Counted from the stretch's first letter, positions 35,701 to 43,764 are shown. The stretch: DNA of 64,000 bases from JANMDR01 sp031376425 (GCA_031376425.1 JANMDR010000224.1:1-64000); one strand, 5' to 3'. Notes: generated by a model not told the origin, from the letters alone. Translations and numbers: made by a program.

Positions 35701-36918
35701 ATACGCATCGGTGATCTTATAGTCAACTTCTGGCAGCCCGATACAGCCGTGATAGCCCAAATGCGTAGCAATCACACGGGCGGGTTTGTGTGCGTACAAC
35801 GCCGGACGCGCACCCGCAGTGTGCCCACCCAAATCAATGAGCAAATCAAGATCGCAATCAGCAATGAGCTTGGCGGCTTCAAGTGTTGATGCCGCATGCA
35901 GGTTCACGACGGCTTCAACTTGCTCTACAAATTGTTGGGTTACATCGTCATTAAACTTAGGATCATTCAAACCAAATAGATAAATTTGAAACTGCGCTTT
36001 ATCGTGATTGGCAATCACATTAAGCATGAGCTTACCCATAACGTGACCACGAAAATCAGGGGATACGTAGCCAATACGTAGGCGCTTATCGCCAGCCGTT
36101 TGACCGCGACGCGGCAACTGAAGACCCTGCTTGCGCTTATTTCCCACCGCGTTGGCATAGGCTTGATAACACTGTAGCGAGGTGGCGAGCGGTAAATTGA
36201 AGTATTGCATCATGCCAAGCAACTCACTCGGCGTACCCGCGCTACTGTTGGGCAATGGATTTACGTCCGCTGTTGGCTTTGCGGCTATCGCGGCTATTAC
36301 AGCCGCTTCTAGGTTTGCGTCGGCACTATGACGCGCTACCAGCATGCCTGCCAATATTTGCGCGACGCTGAATGTCGGATTTGCTTCATGCCAAGCGGTA
36401 AACGTGGTGATGGCACTAGCGTAGTCCTTCACCGCAACATGGGCATTAAATAACGCTTCCCATACCGCTTCATTTTTAGCATTTTGCGCAGTAGCTTGCT
36501 GCAACGGCGCTATAGATTCTGCTGAACGATTTAGTCGCTGTAATACTAAGCCTAAATTGTAAGTCGCTTCAAAATGCGCAGGCGCAAATTTTAGCGCGCG
36601 CTTATAAGCAGCCTCGGCTTCGGTATATTCGCACAAGTTTTGATGGAGATTACCCAAATTATTATGTGCATCTGCGAACTGCGGGCGCACTAATACCGCT
36701 TCTTGATAGGCGAGTTTCGCGCGGGCGATTTGCCCCATTTCTTGCAAACACAAACCGTAGTTATAAAGTGCTTCCCAATTGCGCGGGTCAGTTTGCAATA
36801 ACGCTTCATAACGTAGCGCCGCGCCAGCATAATTTTGTTTTGTGTGAAGATCAACCGCTTGCTGATGTAGCAACTTCTGCGTTTCGGCTGGGGATAGTGG
36901 TGTGTGGGAAGCGCTCAT
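32773..36918 (-). CDS. Double-module TPR / O-GlcNAc transferase-like protein (TPR-GT41-TPR-GT41)
   Basis: Unusually large protein of 1381 residues with two complete modules. Module 1: TPRs about 10-190 and a GT41-like domain from LRIGYVSPDFRGHVMG (about 279) to about 640, including DLLIDLGGHTAGARP and DTFPYAGGDTTLAALDMNIP. Module 2: TPRs about 650-960 and a second GT41-like domain from LKIAYVSGDFCDHVMG (about 1012), including DVLVDLSTHTRHANP and DTMPYSGVNGTIEALSMGVP. The junction is at KNLKHGTMSSYDF; the Met at 648 (codon at 34975-34977) is followed by what looks like a normal protein start, suggesting fusion of two genes. The tail is Lys/Ala/Ser-rich. Lies 19 nt upstream of the smaller homologue. 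Confidence 0.85.
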   Translation of the reverse strand: MSASHTPLSPAETQKLLHQQAVDLHTKQNYAGAALRYEALLQTDPRNWEALYNYGLCLQEMGQIARAKLAYQEAVLVRPQFADAHNNLGNLHQNLCEYTEAEAAYKRALKFAPAHFEATYNLGLVLQRLNRSAESIAPLQQATAQNAKNEAVWEALFNAHVAVKDYASAITTFTAWHEANPTFSVAQILAGMLVARHSADANLEAAVIAAIAAKPTADVNPLPNSSAGTPSELLGMMQYFNLPLATSLQCYQAYANAVGNKRKQGLQLPRRGQTAGDKRLRIGYVSPDFRGHVMGKLMLNVIANHDKAQFQIYLFGLNDPKFNDDVTQQFVEQVEAVVNLHAASTLEAAKLIADCDLDLLIDLGGHTAGARPALYAHKPARVIATHLGYHGCIGLPEVDYKITDAYCDTEASAKGQIEALLPIDGCVFPFVPNTQQAIAPTHTRAELGLEGKFVFAVFVNLIKLSPVCLQTWKQILDAVPNSVLAFSLIREGDQTSVERIMNAVGIATNRIAFIPATKDAAQLRARYQLVDAALDTFPYAGGDTTLAALDMNIPVITLCGDRHAQRTGYSILSNLGVTETIAHDATEFAALAIKLATDKAWHKKIVAKISAAKSTSVLGDIKHHVAALESAYKKAITEKTKNLKHGTMSSYDFTRAFQQAVRLHQSGETSRAYEGYQALLLEQPEYAPLNYLAGVLARDTGYIADAITLLGRAASYNLTDTEVRLALGNLYLAQKQPAEAKLAFEEVLAISATHSGALNGLGLAATQSHEYAAAVDYLRRGHLAKPQDAGIVTNLGIAYHRNRQFREAAHSYSQALVLAPKNTDAAFNFGALLNQVEQTAPAEEMYRKVLSIDANHEMAFWQLREMLLRAGRVEDWLKLTSEFTKPTQERRKLSLRQQWARCESLRFLGKSAEEQAAFRAVATELSSTSDHVLAEEILSEMLYAMLFVDLDGAEELALYTRYNEAMVALYPQFDVSPATQLTAKLKIAYVSGDFCDHVMGKMMFEVLIRHDVSRVEIYCYSLAPKPDAWTEKIAAQSHYFKIIYGLDAYNAAKLIEADGIDVLVDLSTHTRHANPAIFAYKPAKVQMTHIGSAGALGLATVDYKLTDRFADVPSNQEFLLEKLLPIEGNIFPVRALEAAPYPTITRAGLRLTEKSTVLGAFVQIQKLSPRCLALWKQILKRVPTAVLAFSPLVAEMQKYYLALTKEAGIAEDRVVFIPANADEKLNLARYQLVDIVLDTMPYSGVNGTIEALSMGVPVISMVGKRHGERTTFALLNHAGLTEFVAESGNDYVELAVKYATDKNLRDSARAKVKQAMQTSALVDAATNVQALENAYFQGFADKISQKVAKNGDVESKAVESKASTATSAVRLAKKKTAKSTK

Positions 36919-37028
36919 TTGTGCAAAACTCTATTTAACTGATTCAACTAACTTAAAAAATGGGTGCCCAGAACGGGCGTGTCTAATTATAAGGTGCGCC
37001 AGATGTTTCGCGTCGCCACTCGGAGGGC

Positions 37029-38300
37029 TTATCTATATGATGCATCAACGGCTTGCACGTCTAACCATTTGTGTTCAAGCCTGCAAAGACCGTAATCTCG
37101 GGTTCGCCCTGTTACCCAAAAATCTAGTTCGAGCGAATCAAACAATCGTAATCCTTGTTTGTCCAGCACATGGGCGCGGTAGCGATACTTGCCCGGCAGT
37201 AAACTGAGGTTTGGAAAGTGCACATGAAATGCGTAGTGATTATCACCAATCGGTGTCGGCGTGTAATTGTGATCTGTGGAATGCGTGCCATATAGCGGTG
37301 AGCCGTCAGCACGCGCAATACCGATGAGGATAACGGGACTTTCGTCCGCAGGCGCATAACATACACCATGCAGATGTAAAGAAGCGCCTAATGCTACTTC
37401 TGCCACTTCTGCTACTTCCGTCACCGGCACAGCCGGATTCGCAATGGTGTCGCCGGTAGTAATCCAGTGGGAAATCATGCGTAAAGCGTTGGGGCCGTTG
37501 GTGCCACGGGTAATTTTCTCCAACTTATTATTCTTTTCTTCGTGGTGCGCGAGATAGGCTTGCGTTACCCGAAAGGAGTCGCCGTACATATGGATTTGGC
37601 CTTCGTGAATCCACACTGTTTTAGGGCATAGGGTTTGAATATGATACATGCTGTGTGAGCACAGCATCAAGGTGCCGCCTTTGTTTAAATATTGCTCTAT
37701 CCAGCGCATGCATTTTTTTTGAAACGACTCATCGCCAACAGCCAACACCTCATCGGTAATCAACAAATCAGGGGATAATGCTGTTGCCACGGCGAAACCT
37801 AGACGCACCGTCATACCCGTAGAATAATGATTTACCGGCTGATCGATATGGGTACCGATATCGGCGAAATCGATAATCTGCTGTAGATTTTTATCAATCT
37901 CCGTTTTTGATAAGCCCGCCAAAGCGGCAGCCAAATAAATATTTTCACGGCCCGTATAGTCGGGGTGGAAACCGGTGCCGAGTTCTAACAATGCTGCCGT
38001 TTTCCCGTTAACGTTCATGCTACCTGCTGTGGGCTTGACGACCTTTGCCGCAACCTTCAGCAATGTAGATTTGCCAGCACCGTTGTCGCCGATCACGCCA
38101 AGAGATTCACCGCGCTTCACTTCTAATGTTATGTTGCGCAACGCCGCAAAGCTGTGTGTAGGTGGCGTACCCTTCAGCAAGCTGAGCAATACGTTAACGC
38201 GATTGCCGGCCGTGTTTAGCTGCGGAAAGTCTTTACTGATGTGCGTCATACTCAAAATGACGCTAGGATCAGTCGGAGTAGATTCAGGGAGATGAGCCAT
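37029..38300 (-). CDS. wzt: Polysaccharide ABC transporter ATP-binding protein, Wzt-like
   Basis: ATPase of 423 residues for export of a lipid-linked polysaccharide across the inner membrane. The nucleotide-binding domain has Walker A GDNGAGKST (about 71-79), the signature YSTGMTVRLGF, and Walker B PDLLITDEVLAVGDESF, all in the form seen in Wzt/TagH/KpsT-type transporters. After about residue 270 a C-terminal beta-rich extension follows (HYAFHVHFPNLSLLPGKYRY), as in Wzt proteins whose C-terminal domain recognises the terminal modification of the O-antigen chain. The start overlaps the permease stop by one base (TAATG). Confidence 0.92.
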   Translation of the reverse strand: MAHLPESTPTDPSVILSMTHISKDFPQLNTAGNRVNVLLSLLKGTPPTHSFAALRNITLEVKRGESLGVIGDNGAGKSTLLKVAAKVVKPTAGSMNVNGKTAALLELGTGFHPDYTGRENIYLAAALAGLSKTEIDKNLQQIIDFADIGTHIDQPVNHYSTGMTVRLGFAVATALSPDLLITDEVLAVGDESFQKKCMRWIEQYLNKGGTLMLCSHSMYHIQTLCPKTVWIHEGQIHMYGDSFRVTQAYLAHHEEKNNKLEKITRGTNGPNALRMISHWITTGDTIANPAVPVTEVAEVAEVALGASLHLHGVCYAPADESPVILIGIARADGSPLYGTHSTDHNYTPTPIGDNHYAFHVHFPNLSLLPGKYRYRAHVLDKQGLRLFDSLELDFWVTGRTRDYGLCRLEHKWLDVQAVDASYR

Positions 38301-39094
38301 TACAGAAAGTCTTCAAAATGCGGCGCAAGCCGCTCGAATAAGGCAATTCCCAGTGCGGCAATGACGACTGCACCAACTAAAAGTGCGATATCGGTCAGTT
38401 TAAATAAATGCGACCCGGTGATTATTTCACGTGATCGTTCAACTAGATAGCCCAAGGGGTTTGATGCAAAAGCCCCTTGGTATTTGGCCGGTATTTGGCT
38501 TAAGGGATACATAATCGGCGTCAAAAAATAAAGCGCCATTAAAGCCGGTGGTACTAGGTGCTCAAGATCTTTCATGATAGTTTGCACCGCACTTGCAGCG
38601 GCACATACGCCGAATGTAAATAGAAACAGCGCGAGTAGAAGTGGAGCAATACTTATTATCGTCAACCATGCGACGGGAGCACCTGAAAGTGTGAGTACAC
38701 CTAGCACCACTAAAAAACCCAATAGGTGGACGATGAAAGTGGCAGTCACCACCGCAAATACAAGGTAAATTGTTGGGAATGCGACCTTTTTGATAAGCGC
38801 GGCATTGCCATGAATAGCAGACAAACTTCGGTTTAATGAGTCTGCAAACATCATCCATGGCCAAAGCGCCGCCGCTAAAAAAAACGTATAGCTGTACGCA
38901 CGGTCAGCCACGCTTTGTTTAAACATGTTTTCAAAAACAATGGAGTAGATGGCGAGCAATAGCATCGGGGTGAGGATAGGCCAAACCACACTGAGCAGAG
39001 TGTTGGAGTATTTGGCACGGAGCTCGCGCTCCAAAAAGTGGAGAATGAGCGTGCGTTGCAAATAGTGGCGTTTAAACGTCGCGATGATGCTCAT
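38300..39094 (-). CDS. wzm: Polysaccharide ABC transporter permease, Wzm-like
   Basis: ABC-2 type permease of 264 residues with six predicted helices. It starts with a cytoplasmic segment LILHFLERELRAKYSNTLLSVVWPILTPMLLL, which is the typical amphipathic gate helix and first membrane helix of Wzm/TagG/KpsM proteins. The central region VVTATFIVHLLGFLVVLGVL and the motif FLTPIMYPLSQIPAKYQG are also typical. It is coupled to the downstream ATPase by TAATG. The glycan exported cannot be identified; nearby TPR-OGT and glycosyltransferase genes may act on it. Confidence 0.93.
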   Translation of the reverse strand: MSIIATFKRHYLQRTLILHFLERELRAKYSNTLLSVVWPILTPMLLLAIYSIVFENMFKQSVADRAYSYTFFLAAALWPWMMFADSLNRSLSAIHGNAALIKKVAFPTIYLVFAVVTATFIVHLLGFLVVLGVLTLSGAPVAWLTIISIAPLLLALFLFTFGVCAAASAVQTIMKDLEHLVPPALMALYFLTPIMYPLSQIPAKYQGAFASNPLGYLVERSREIITGSHLFKLTDIALLVGAVVIAALGIALFERLAPHFEDFL

Positions 39095-39131
39095 CTTAAG
39101 CCAGCAGTTGATTTACGATTACTAATCGCAG

Positions 39132-40058
39132 TTATTTTGCGGCCGTCCGACTACCACGCTTAAGCAGCAGTTCTTCGTTTAATTTGACCGATGGATCGAA
39201 TTCGATTTCCGTCATTTTCTGACTACGCTGCGTTGATTTATATTTGGCTTCCATTTCCGCGATGATGCCGAATTTGGCCTCATCAAACGTAATTTTTCGA
39301 CCCGTTGTTAATTTATTGAGTCTGATAAGATGCACGCCGAACTCAGATACTATCGGCTTACTAATTTCGCCAATTTTAAGCAATTGCGCGGCAGCACTAT
39401 AGCTTTTTGCGAGGCTATTGGCGGGTAGGTTACCGATATTACCTTTATTTTTCTTTACACTATTGTCTTCAGATAGCTCAATTGCGGCTTCTTCAAATGA
39501 TTTTCCATTAGCTATTTTTTCCCGTAGTTCCGCCGCAAGCCGCAACGCTTCTTGCTCGGTACGGCATTGCGTTTTAAATAAAATATGACTGCTGTCAATA
39601 TCTGACGGGATTGTATATTTCTCGGCTTGCGTAATGTATTGTTCGCGCGCGCTGTTTTCGTATTTTGGTAGAACAAGCTGCTTCTCAAATTCTTTAAGTC
39701 GTGCCTTAGCAATGATCGCTTCACGTGCTGCAGCAATCTCGGCAACTACCTGCGGAGATTTGTCCAGGCCACTCTCCTGTGCTTCCTTCACCAAGGTTTT
39801 GTTAAGCAACATGCCCTTCAGCATTTCGGCGATCCGCTTGGGTACCGCATTGATACCCGCCCTATCTTCCAACGGGACTGCTTCCAGTGCAGCCTCCAAC
39901 ATGGCCTCAGTGATTTCTATATTTTTTGATTTTAATATTACTGGACTAGTTGTTTGCGCAAAAGCTTGATTCGAATTAAGAGCGGTGCTGAGCATCAGCA
40001 ATATTGCAGCAGTGACGATTCTATTATTTTTAATTTGCATAAAAAGTCTTTTCTTCAT
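39132..40058 (-). CDS. PpiC/EpsD-like peptidyl-prolyl cis-trans isomerase
   Basis: Exported parvulin-type isomerase of 308 residues. A signal peptide ends near NQAFAQ. A SurA-like N-terminal helical region (about 45-150) is followed by the parvulin domain from DIDSSHILFKTQCRTEQEALRLAAELRE through FEEAAIELSEDNSVKKNKGNIG to EFGVHLIRLNKL. Proteins of this size occur beside exopolysaccharide genes under the name EpsD, consistent with the Wzm/Wzt genes 38 nt downstream. Alternative starts exist at 40058 and six codons later. It probably folds exported proteins in the periplasm. Confidence 0.85.
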   Translation of the reverse strand: MKKRLFMQIKNNRIVTAAILLMLSTALNSNQAFAQTTSPVILKSKNIEITEAMLEAALEAVPLEDRAGINAVPKRIAEMLKGMLLNKTLVKEAQESGLDKSPQVVAEIAAAREAIIAKARLKEFEKQLVLPKYENSAREQYITQAEKYTIPSDIDSSHILFKTQCRTEQEALRLAAELREKIANGKSFEEAAIELSEDNSVKKNKGNIGNLPANSLAKSYSAAAQLLKIGEISKPIVSEFGVHLIRLNKLTTGRKITFDEAKFGIIAEMEAKYKSTQRSQKMTEIEFDPSVKLNEELLLKRGSRTAAK

Positions 40059-40247
40059 AAATTGATAGTAAACAGAAATTTTTCAATTGAACAATTTGCG
40101 CTAATAGAGACCACGCAAACAATCGCTGCGGCGCTGGTTGGCTTGTCGCATTAAAATGCACCGCATCAACAACGCTGCTCAACGTTTGAGCATTCAAACG
40201 CTCGAGAGTTCAGCATGTAATTGCTGCTTACGTCGAATCATTAATGT

Positions 40248-40280
40248 AAATGCCCAGCAAACTAGGTTTGCTGGGCATTT
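40248..40280 (-). terminator. Strong hairpin after the unknown secreted protein gene
   Basis: AAATGCCCAGCAAAC pairs perfectly with GTTTGCTGGGCATTT across a 3-nt loop. It lies 13 nt past the minus-strand stop at 40293. The stem ends in TTT on the minus strand; a longer T tract is absent. Confidence 0.75.
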
Positions 40281-40292
40281 ATTAATGCGTTA

Positions 40293-41816
40293 CTAACGTA
40301 TAGCAAAGAACGTTGCGCATTGGCTATAGTTGCTGCCGATTAAACTCCGTGTACAGGAGTCTTCTCGCGGATAACCAGTTGTTCGCGGATCATTCGTTGC
40401 CGGCGTGGCATTTTGGAAACGTACATTGATGTAGTAGCTTTCACCTGGATTTAAAACGCATTTCGGAACAAACGCCTCAGTTGCTGAAGGTGTGCCACCG
40501 ATGCGGTAGTACAGATCACCAGTCGTAGAACTGCTTGAGAAGTAGCAAGCATTGTTACCAACTTTGGACGTATCAAAATCACACGGCGTTTTCGTAATCG
40601 AGACAAATTGCGGCGCTTGCGGCCCAAACGTTTCTGACACATTAAGCGATATCGAGCCCTGATTAGCTGCGCCTGGCGCTAAGTTAGGCACGGTAATTCC
40701 ATAGATCATCGCTGTGTTCGGTGCTAAAGTGAATACGTCGCGGCCAGACGATTGTCTTGTTTGCGCAAAATCAATATTGTGCATATATGCACGGGTAATT
40801 GGTGGCGTGGCTGAACCGCAATTTGTAGCAGGAGCCGACGTAGAAATTGCATACGCATTCAACGGTTGGCGAGTCACTGCTGAAAGTTGTAAATTCATCG
40901 TCCAAGATGGATTCGGAATCGTGGATATTGTAGTGATATCCCCAGAATCAGTTCCACAAGGTAGATAGACAATACTGCCGCTTACATCGCGAATCGGCTG
41001 ATTATTTCCATCAATCGACACACATGTTTTAAGTGTACCGTTTACAGGGGGAGGGGTAGTCGGCGGCACTACAACTGGCGGCACCACTACAGGTGGTGTC
41101 GTACCAGTATCATCTTTGAATATATAAAAAACGCTATCCACAATTTTATCTTTAGTCGGTAGCGACCGGCCTGAATTTATCTCTTGGAGCGTCAGCTTTA
41201 AACCCTTATTGCCTTGTTGGTTATAGAGTAAGGTAATCGGGATTTGTTGTTGTACCGGCGAAATGGCCGAAAAACCACCTGGTACAGTTCCCGGAAACAC
41301 AAGTACACCTTCCGTTAGCGGTGCCGCATAGTCCACTGCAAATTGAGCACCAGCAATATTTGGGGGTTCAGAATAGGCTTCGATTTTATAGCGTACATAA
41401 ACGGTATTTGTTGCACCTGATGGACGCGTAGTTAATGTCGTTGTTACTGGTGCCGTACCATCTGTAAAAAACAAATTTACATTCAGAAGCGGGTTGGCTT
41501 GCCCCTTAGTGGGAAAAGAGACGCGCTTCTCGTACGCGGCCCAAATGGTTCCTTGATAAGGTTGATCGCTTCCCGTGGTTGGCGGCACTCCTGTCACTGC
41601 TGTGCCAGTACAGGCAGGGTCGTCAGTAGAAATTTCAAGCTTGGAGTCAGCAGGAAAATATTTAGATATTACGCTTTTACACGTCGTATCTTTTGAATTT
41701 ATTTTGACAGTTGCCGCATTTATTGTCAAGGTGATAGGCGTAGTTGTCTGCGCATGCGCTGCTGCCGTCATAACTGCAAATGTACTTACAAGCAAATACG
41801 AGATAATTTTTTTCAT
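40293..41816 (-). CDS. Large secreted protein of unknown function, two-part
   Basis: Protein of 507 residues that I do not recognise. A clear Sec signal peptide (MKKIISYLLVSTFAVMTAAA, cleaved near AHAQ) precedes an N-terminal part of about 225 residues with a Cys pair (TTCKS, DPACTG), probably a disulphide-bonded beta domain. A proline-rich hinge TPPVVVPPVVVPPTTPPP (about 240-258) joins a second part with more Cys (LKTCVSI, LPCGTD, TNCGS, TPCDF, NACYF, KCVLN, DSCTRS, QCATFF). Cysteine count and signal peptide fit a secreted or surface protein folded by Dsb enzymes. Its place behind the type II secretion operon makes it a possible substrate; nothing in the sequence proves that. Confidence 0.7.
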   Translation of the reverse strand: MKKIISYLLVSTFAVMTAAAHAQTTTPITLTINAATVKINSKDTTCKSVISKYFPADSKLEISTDDPACTGTAVTGVPPTTGSDQPYQGTIWAAYEKRVSFPTKGQANPLLNVNLFFTDGTAPVTTTLTTRPSGATNTVYVRYKIEAYSEPPNIAGAQFAVDYAAPLTEGVLVFPGTVPGGFSAISPVQQQIPITLLYNQQGNKGLKLTLQEINSGRSLPTKDKIVDSVFYIFKDDTGTTPPVVVPPVVVPPTTPPPVNGTLKTCVSIDGNNQPIRDVSGSIVYLPCGTDSGDITTISTIPNPSWTMNLQLSAVTRQPLNAYAISTSAPATNCGSATPPITRAYMHNIDFAQTRQSSGRDVFTLAPNTAMIYGITVPNLAPGAANQGSISLNVSETFGPQAPQFVSITKTPCDFDTSKVGNNACYFSSSSTTGDLYYRIGGTPSATEAFVPKCVLNPGESYYINVRFQNATPATNDPRTTGYPREDSCTRSLIGSNYSQCATFFAIR

Positions 41817-41858
41817 GATTAGGTTTTACCTTTTTCGGTGTAGCGCGCCGCTGAATTA

Positions 41859-41887
41859 TTTTTATGCCCTAATAAGGGATTTTACAA
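41859..41887 (-). promoter_or_regulatory. Candidate sigma-70 promoter of the 507-residue protein gene
   Basis: On the minus strand TTGTAA and TAAAAA are separated by 17 nt, placing the start site about 35 nt upstream of the ATG. Both boxes are imperfect. Confidence 0.4.
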
Positions 41888-42103
41888 GGTGTTCTTGAAT
41901 CTTCTATAACGGATCGGCATGGGTTTTATTGAATAATAATTTTACTCAATAATGATACGGTTTGGACAGCCCAAAACAAGAATAGTTGCATGCAATGATT
42001 TTTGCTTAAATATTACCCTATCTTTATGCCACTAAAAAATGGGAATGACCAACTCCTTTTCGCCAACTAAAAATCTTACATGATGGAAAAATTCTAGTAC
42101 CAG

Positions 42104-42139
42104 AAATGAATTGAGGAGCCGAAGCTCCTCAATTCATTT
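42104..42139 (-). terminator. Terminator hairpin with cUUCGg tetraloop
   Basis: AAATGAATTGAGGAGC pairs perfectly with GCTCCTCAATTCATTT across a 4-nt loop. Read on the minus strand the loop is C(UUCG)G, an exceptionally stable RNA tetraloop. It lies 52 nt past the stop of the minus-strand gene at 42192. The tail is only weakly T-rich. Confidence 0.8.
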
Positions 42140-42191
42140 TTACTTAAAAGCTATTAGTAAATAACTTACCAAAGCAATTACATACAGTAGA

Positions 42192-43673
42192 TTAACCACC
42201 GATACGTGTAGTAAATTTATGATGGAATTGACCACCATAAACAGAGAACACGCTCTGTGTTGAACCAGGCAATACCAAGTTAGCATTGATGAAGTCTTGA
42301 ACCATCAAGCCAGCTACAGGCAAACCAAAGTGTGTACGAGGTGTAGTAAGAGCACTTAGACCATAAACCGTAGTGCTTACTGGTGTTAAGGCGTTAAATG
42401 TCTCAGAGAACGCAATACGACCCCAACCATTTTGGTAAGGAACAGTAATATTTAAGCTGTTTGTGGAGCCTAAGTTATTGCTGTTGTTGAACGTAATAAC
42501 GTTTGTTTCCCAGCAAAGATTAGTTGAGCTAATCGGTGTTGGTGGTGGAGGTGGCGAAACGATTTGATCAGGTGGCGCGCCAACTGGAGCCTGCTCTTCA
42601 CGATCAACAAATGCGAAGCTAATGCGATCGCAAGCTGTGTTGGTCGTTTGGCTAAAGTTTACGTTAAACGGTGCAGCAGCAGCACCAGTACCTGGACGGC
42701 TATAAGCAAACTTAGTTGGGAACGTTACGATCCAATCTGTGCCCGAACGTGTAGCTGAGTCAACAACATACTCGTTCATTACTGTATCGTGCATAAATAC
42801 AGCACTAACTGCATCACGAGAATTTGTCCATGTTGAATAAACATCGTAACCGTTTACAAACACGTCAGAGGTAGTGTTACCACCAGCTGTCAACTTAGGA
42901 TCTAAGCTGTCAGAACGTGTCCATAGGTTAGCACCAGCACTCGCGCCATACCAGTTGTCAAGCGCAATCGCGTCGTAAGAAACGTCTGTACCACCCAAAA
43001 CGTTAATCAACGATGCCGCACCGAACAAACCACCAGTAGGAGCAGCTACGCCGCGGCCTAATGGATTTACAGCATCACCGTCGCGTGAAGCGATTAGCGT
43101 GCAGTTTGCAGGAATGCTATTGCTACCGTGCTTGATAGCAGCAGTAAGAGCAACCTCAGTTACAACGCCCATTTCCAAGATTTCGAAGTGACCTTCACGG
43201 GCACGATCTAAATCGCTATTGGAATCAGATGAGTAAACGAAGTTCTTGAAAACGTTCGGCGTATTCTGGTCAGTAGTAGAACCAGTATTCGTGAACAAGT
43301 TTTGTGGAACTACGCAAGACTTATCAGATGAGATCAAACGAGCACCGTTTGCAGTACGGACTACAGCACCTGTCCATACGTCAAGAGGGGATAAGTATAA
43401 GTTAAAGTCCAATACCTCAGCTGTACGCTTACCTTCCATGAAACGAACCTTAACGGACTTGGTCGAATTCGTGGTGTTAACGACAGAGATGTATGTGTCA
43501 TAGTAAGCGGTACTTGTACCACCGTCTACTGCACGGACTGTGTAATACGGATATACAAGCGCTTGGCCATGTCCATCCGGATTGATGTGAACGGCTTGAA
43601 CGCCGCCCGTAACGATTGTCGCTAAGCCAGCTAGAACCGCTGTATTTAGAGACTTTCTTTTAAAGGTATTCAT
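42192..43673 (-). CDS. Secreted or surface protein of unknown function
   Basis: Protein of 493 residues with a signal peptide (MNTFKRKSLNTAVLAGLATIVTG, probable cleavage near VQA). The mature part begins HINPDGHGQALVYPYYTVRA and contains VKVRFMEGKRTAEVLDFNLYLSPLDVWTGAVV. I recall similar N-terminal blocks in uncharacterised exported proteins of beta- and gammaproteobacteria but no named family. A Pro-rich segment (VGAPPDQIVSPPPPPTPIS) lies near residue 370, and the end is FHHKFTTRIGG. An AGGAG box lies 11 nt before the start, an upstream promoter-like pair and a UUCG terminator are present, and the DNA lacks the frequent rare codons of neighbours, which together suggest high expression. Confidence 0.7.
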   Translation of the reverse strand: MNTFKRKSLNTAVLAGLATIVTGGVQAVHINPDGHGQALVYPYYTVRAVDGGTSTAYYDTYISVVNTTNSTKSVKVRFMEGKRTAEVLDFNLYLSPLDVWTGAVVRTANGARLISSDKSCVVPQNLFTNTGSTTDQNTPNVFKNFVYSSDSNSDLDRAREGHFEILEMGVVTEVALTAAIKHGSNSIPANCTLIASRDGDAVNPLGRGVAAPTGGLFGAASLINVLGGTDVSYDAIALDNWYGASAGANLWTRSDSLDPKLTAGGNTTSDVFVNGYDVYSTWTNSRDAVSAVFMHDTVMNEYVVDSATRSGTDWIVTFPTKFAYSRPGTGAAAAPFNVNFSQTTNTACDRISFAFVDREEQAPVGAPPDQIVSPPPPPTPISSTNLCWETNVITFNNSNNLGSTNSLNITVPYQNGWGRIAFSETFNALTPVSTTVYGLSALTTPRTHFGLPVAGLMVQDFINANLVLPGSTQSVFSVYGGQFHHKFTTRIGG

Positions 43674-43701
43674 GTTTTAGGTTACTCCTTTTTTGAAGAT
43701 A

Positions 43702-43717
43702 TAAAGTGATCACTTTA
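43702..43717. promoter_or_regulatory. 16-bp perfect palindrome in the leader of the unknown secreted protein gene
   Basis: TAAAGTGATCACTTTA reads identically on both strands. It lies 29-44 nt upstream of the start codon and just downstream of a candidate promoter, the position of a repressor operator. The regulator is unknown. Confidence 0.5.
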
Positions 43718-43736
43718 GAAGCTACAACACATCAAG

Positions 43737-43764
43737 TCTATACTACCCAAACTCAATTTACAAA
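43737..43764 (-). promoter_or_regulatory. Candidate sigma-70 promoter of the 493-residue protein gene
   Basis: On the minus strand TTTGTA and TATAGA are separated by 16 nt. The inferred start site would place the TAAAGTGATCACTTTA palindrome in the first 30 nt of the transcript. Confidence 0.35.

Larger units (their letters stand above)
41817..42191. other. Intergenic region of 375 nt
   Basis: No coding frame of note. It holds the terminator hairpin of the 42.2-kb gene (42104-42139), an inverted repeat TTATTGA/TCAATAA at 41926-41952 and a candidate promoter for the next minus-strand gene (41859-41887). The remainder is AT-rich and unassigned. Confidence 0.6.

Noticed and set aside
40183..40200. 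CGTTTGA-GCAT-TCAAACG stem between the EpsD-like gene and the next terminator
   Set aside because: Short 7-bp stem without a T tract; could be chance.
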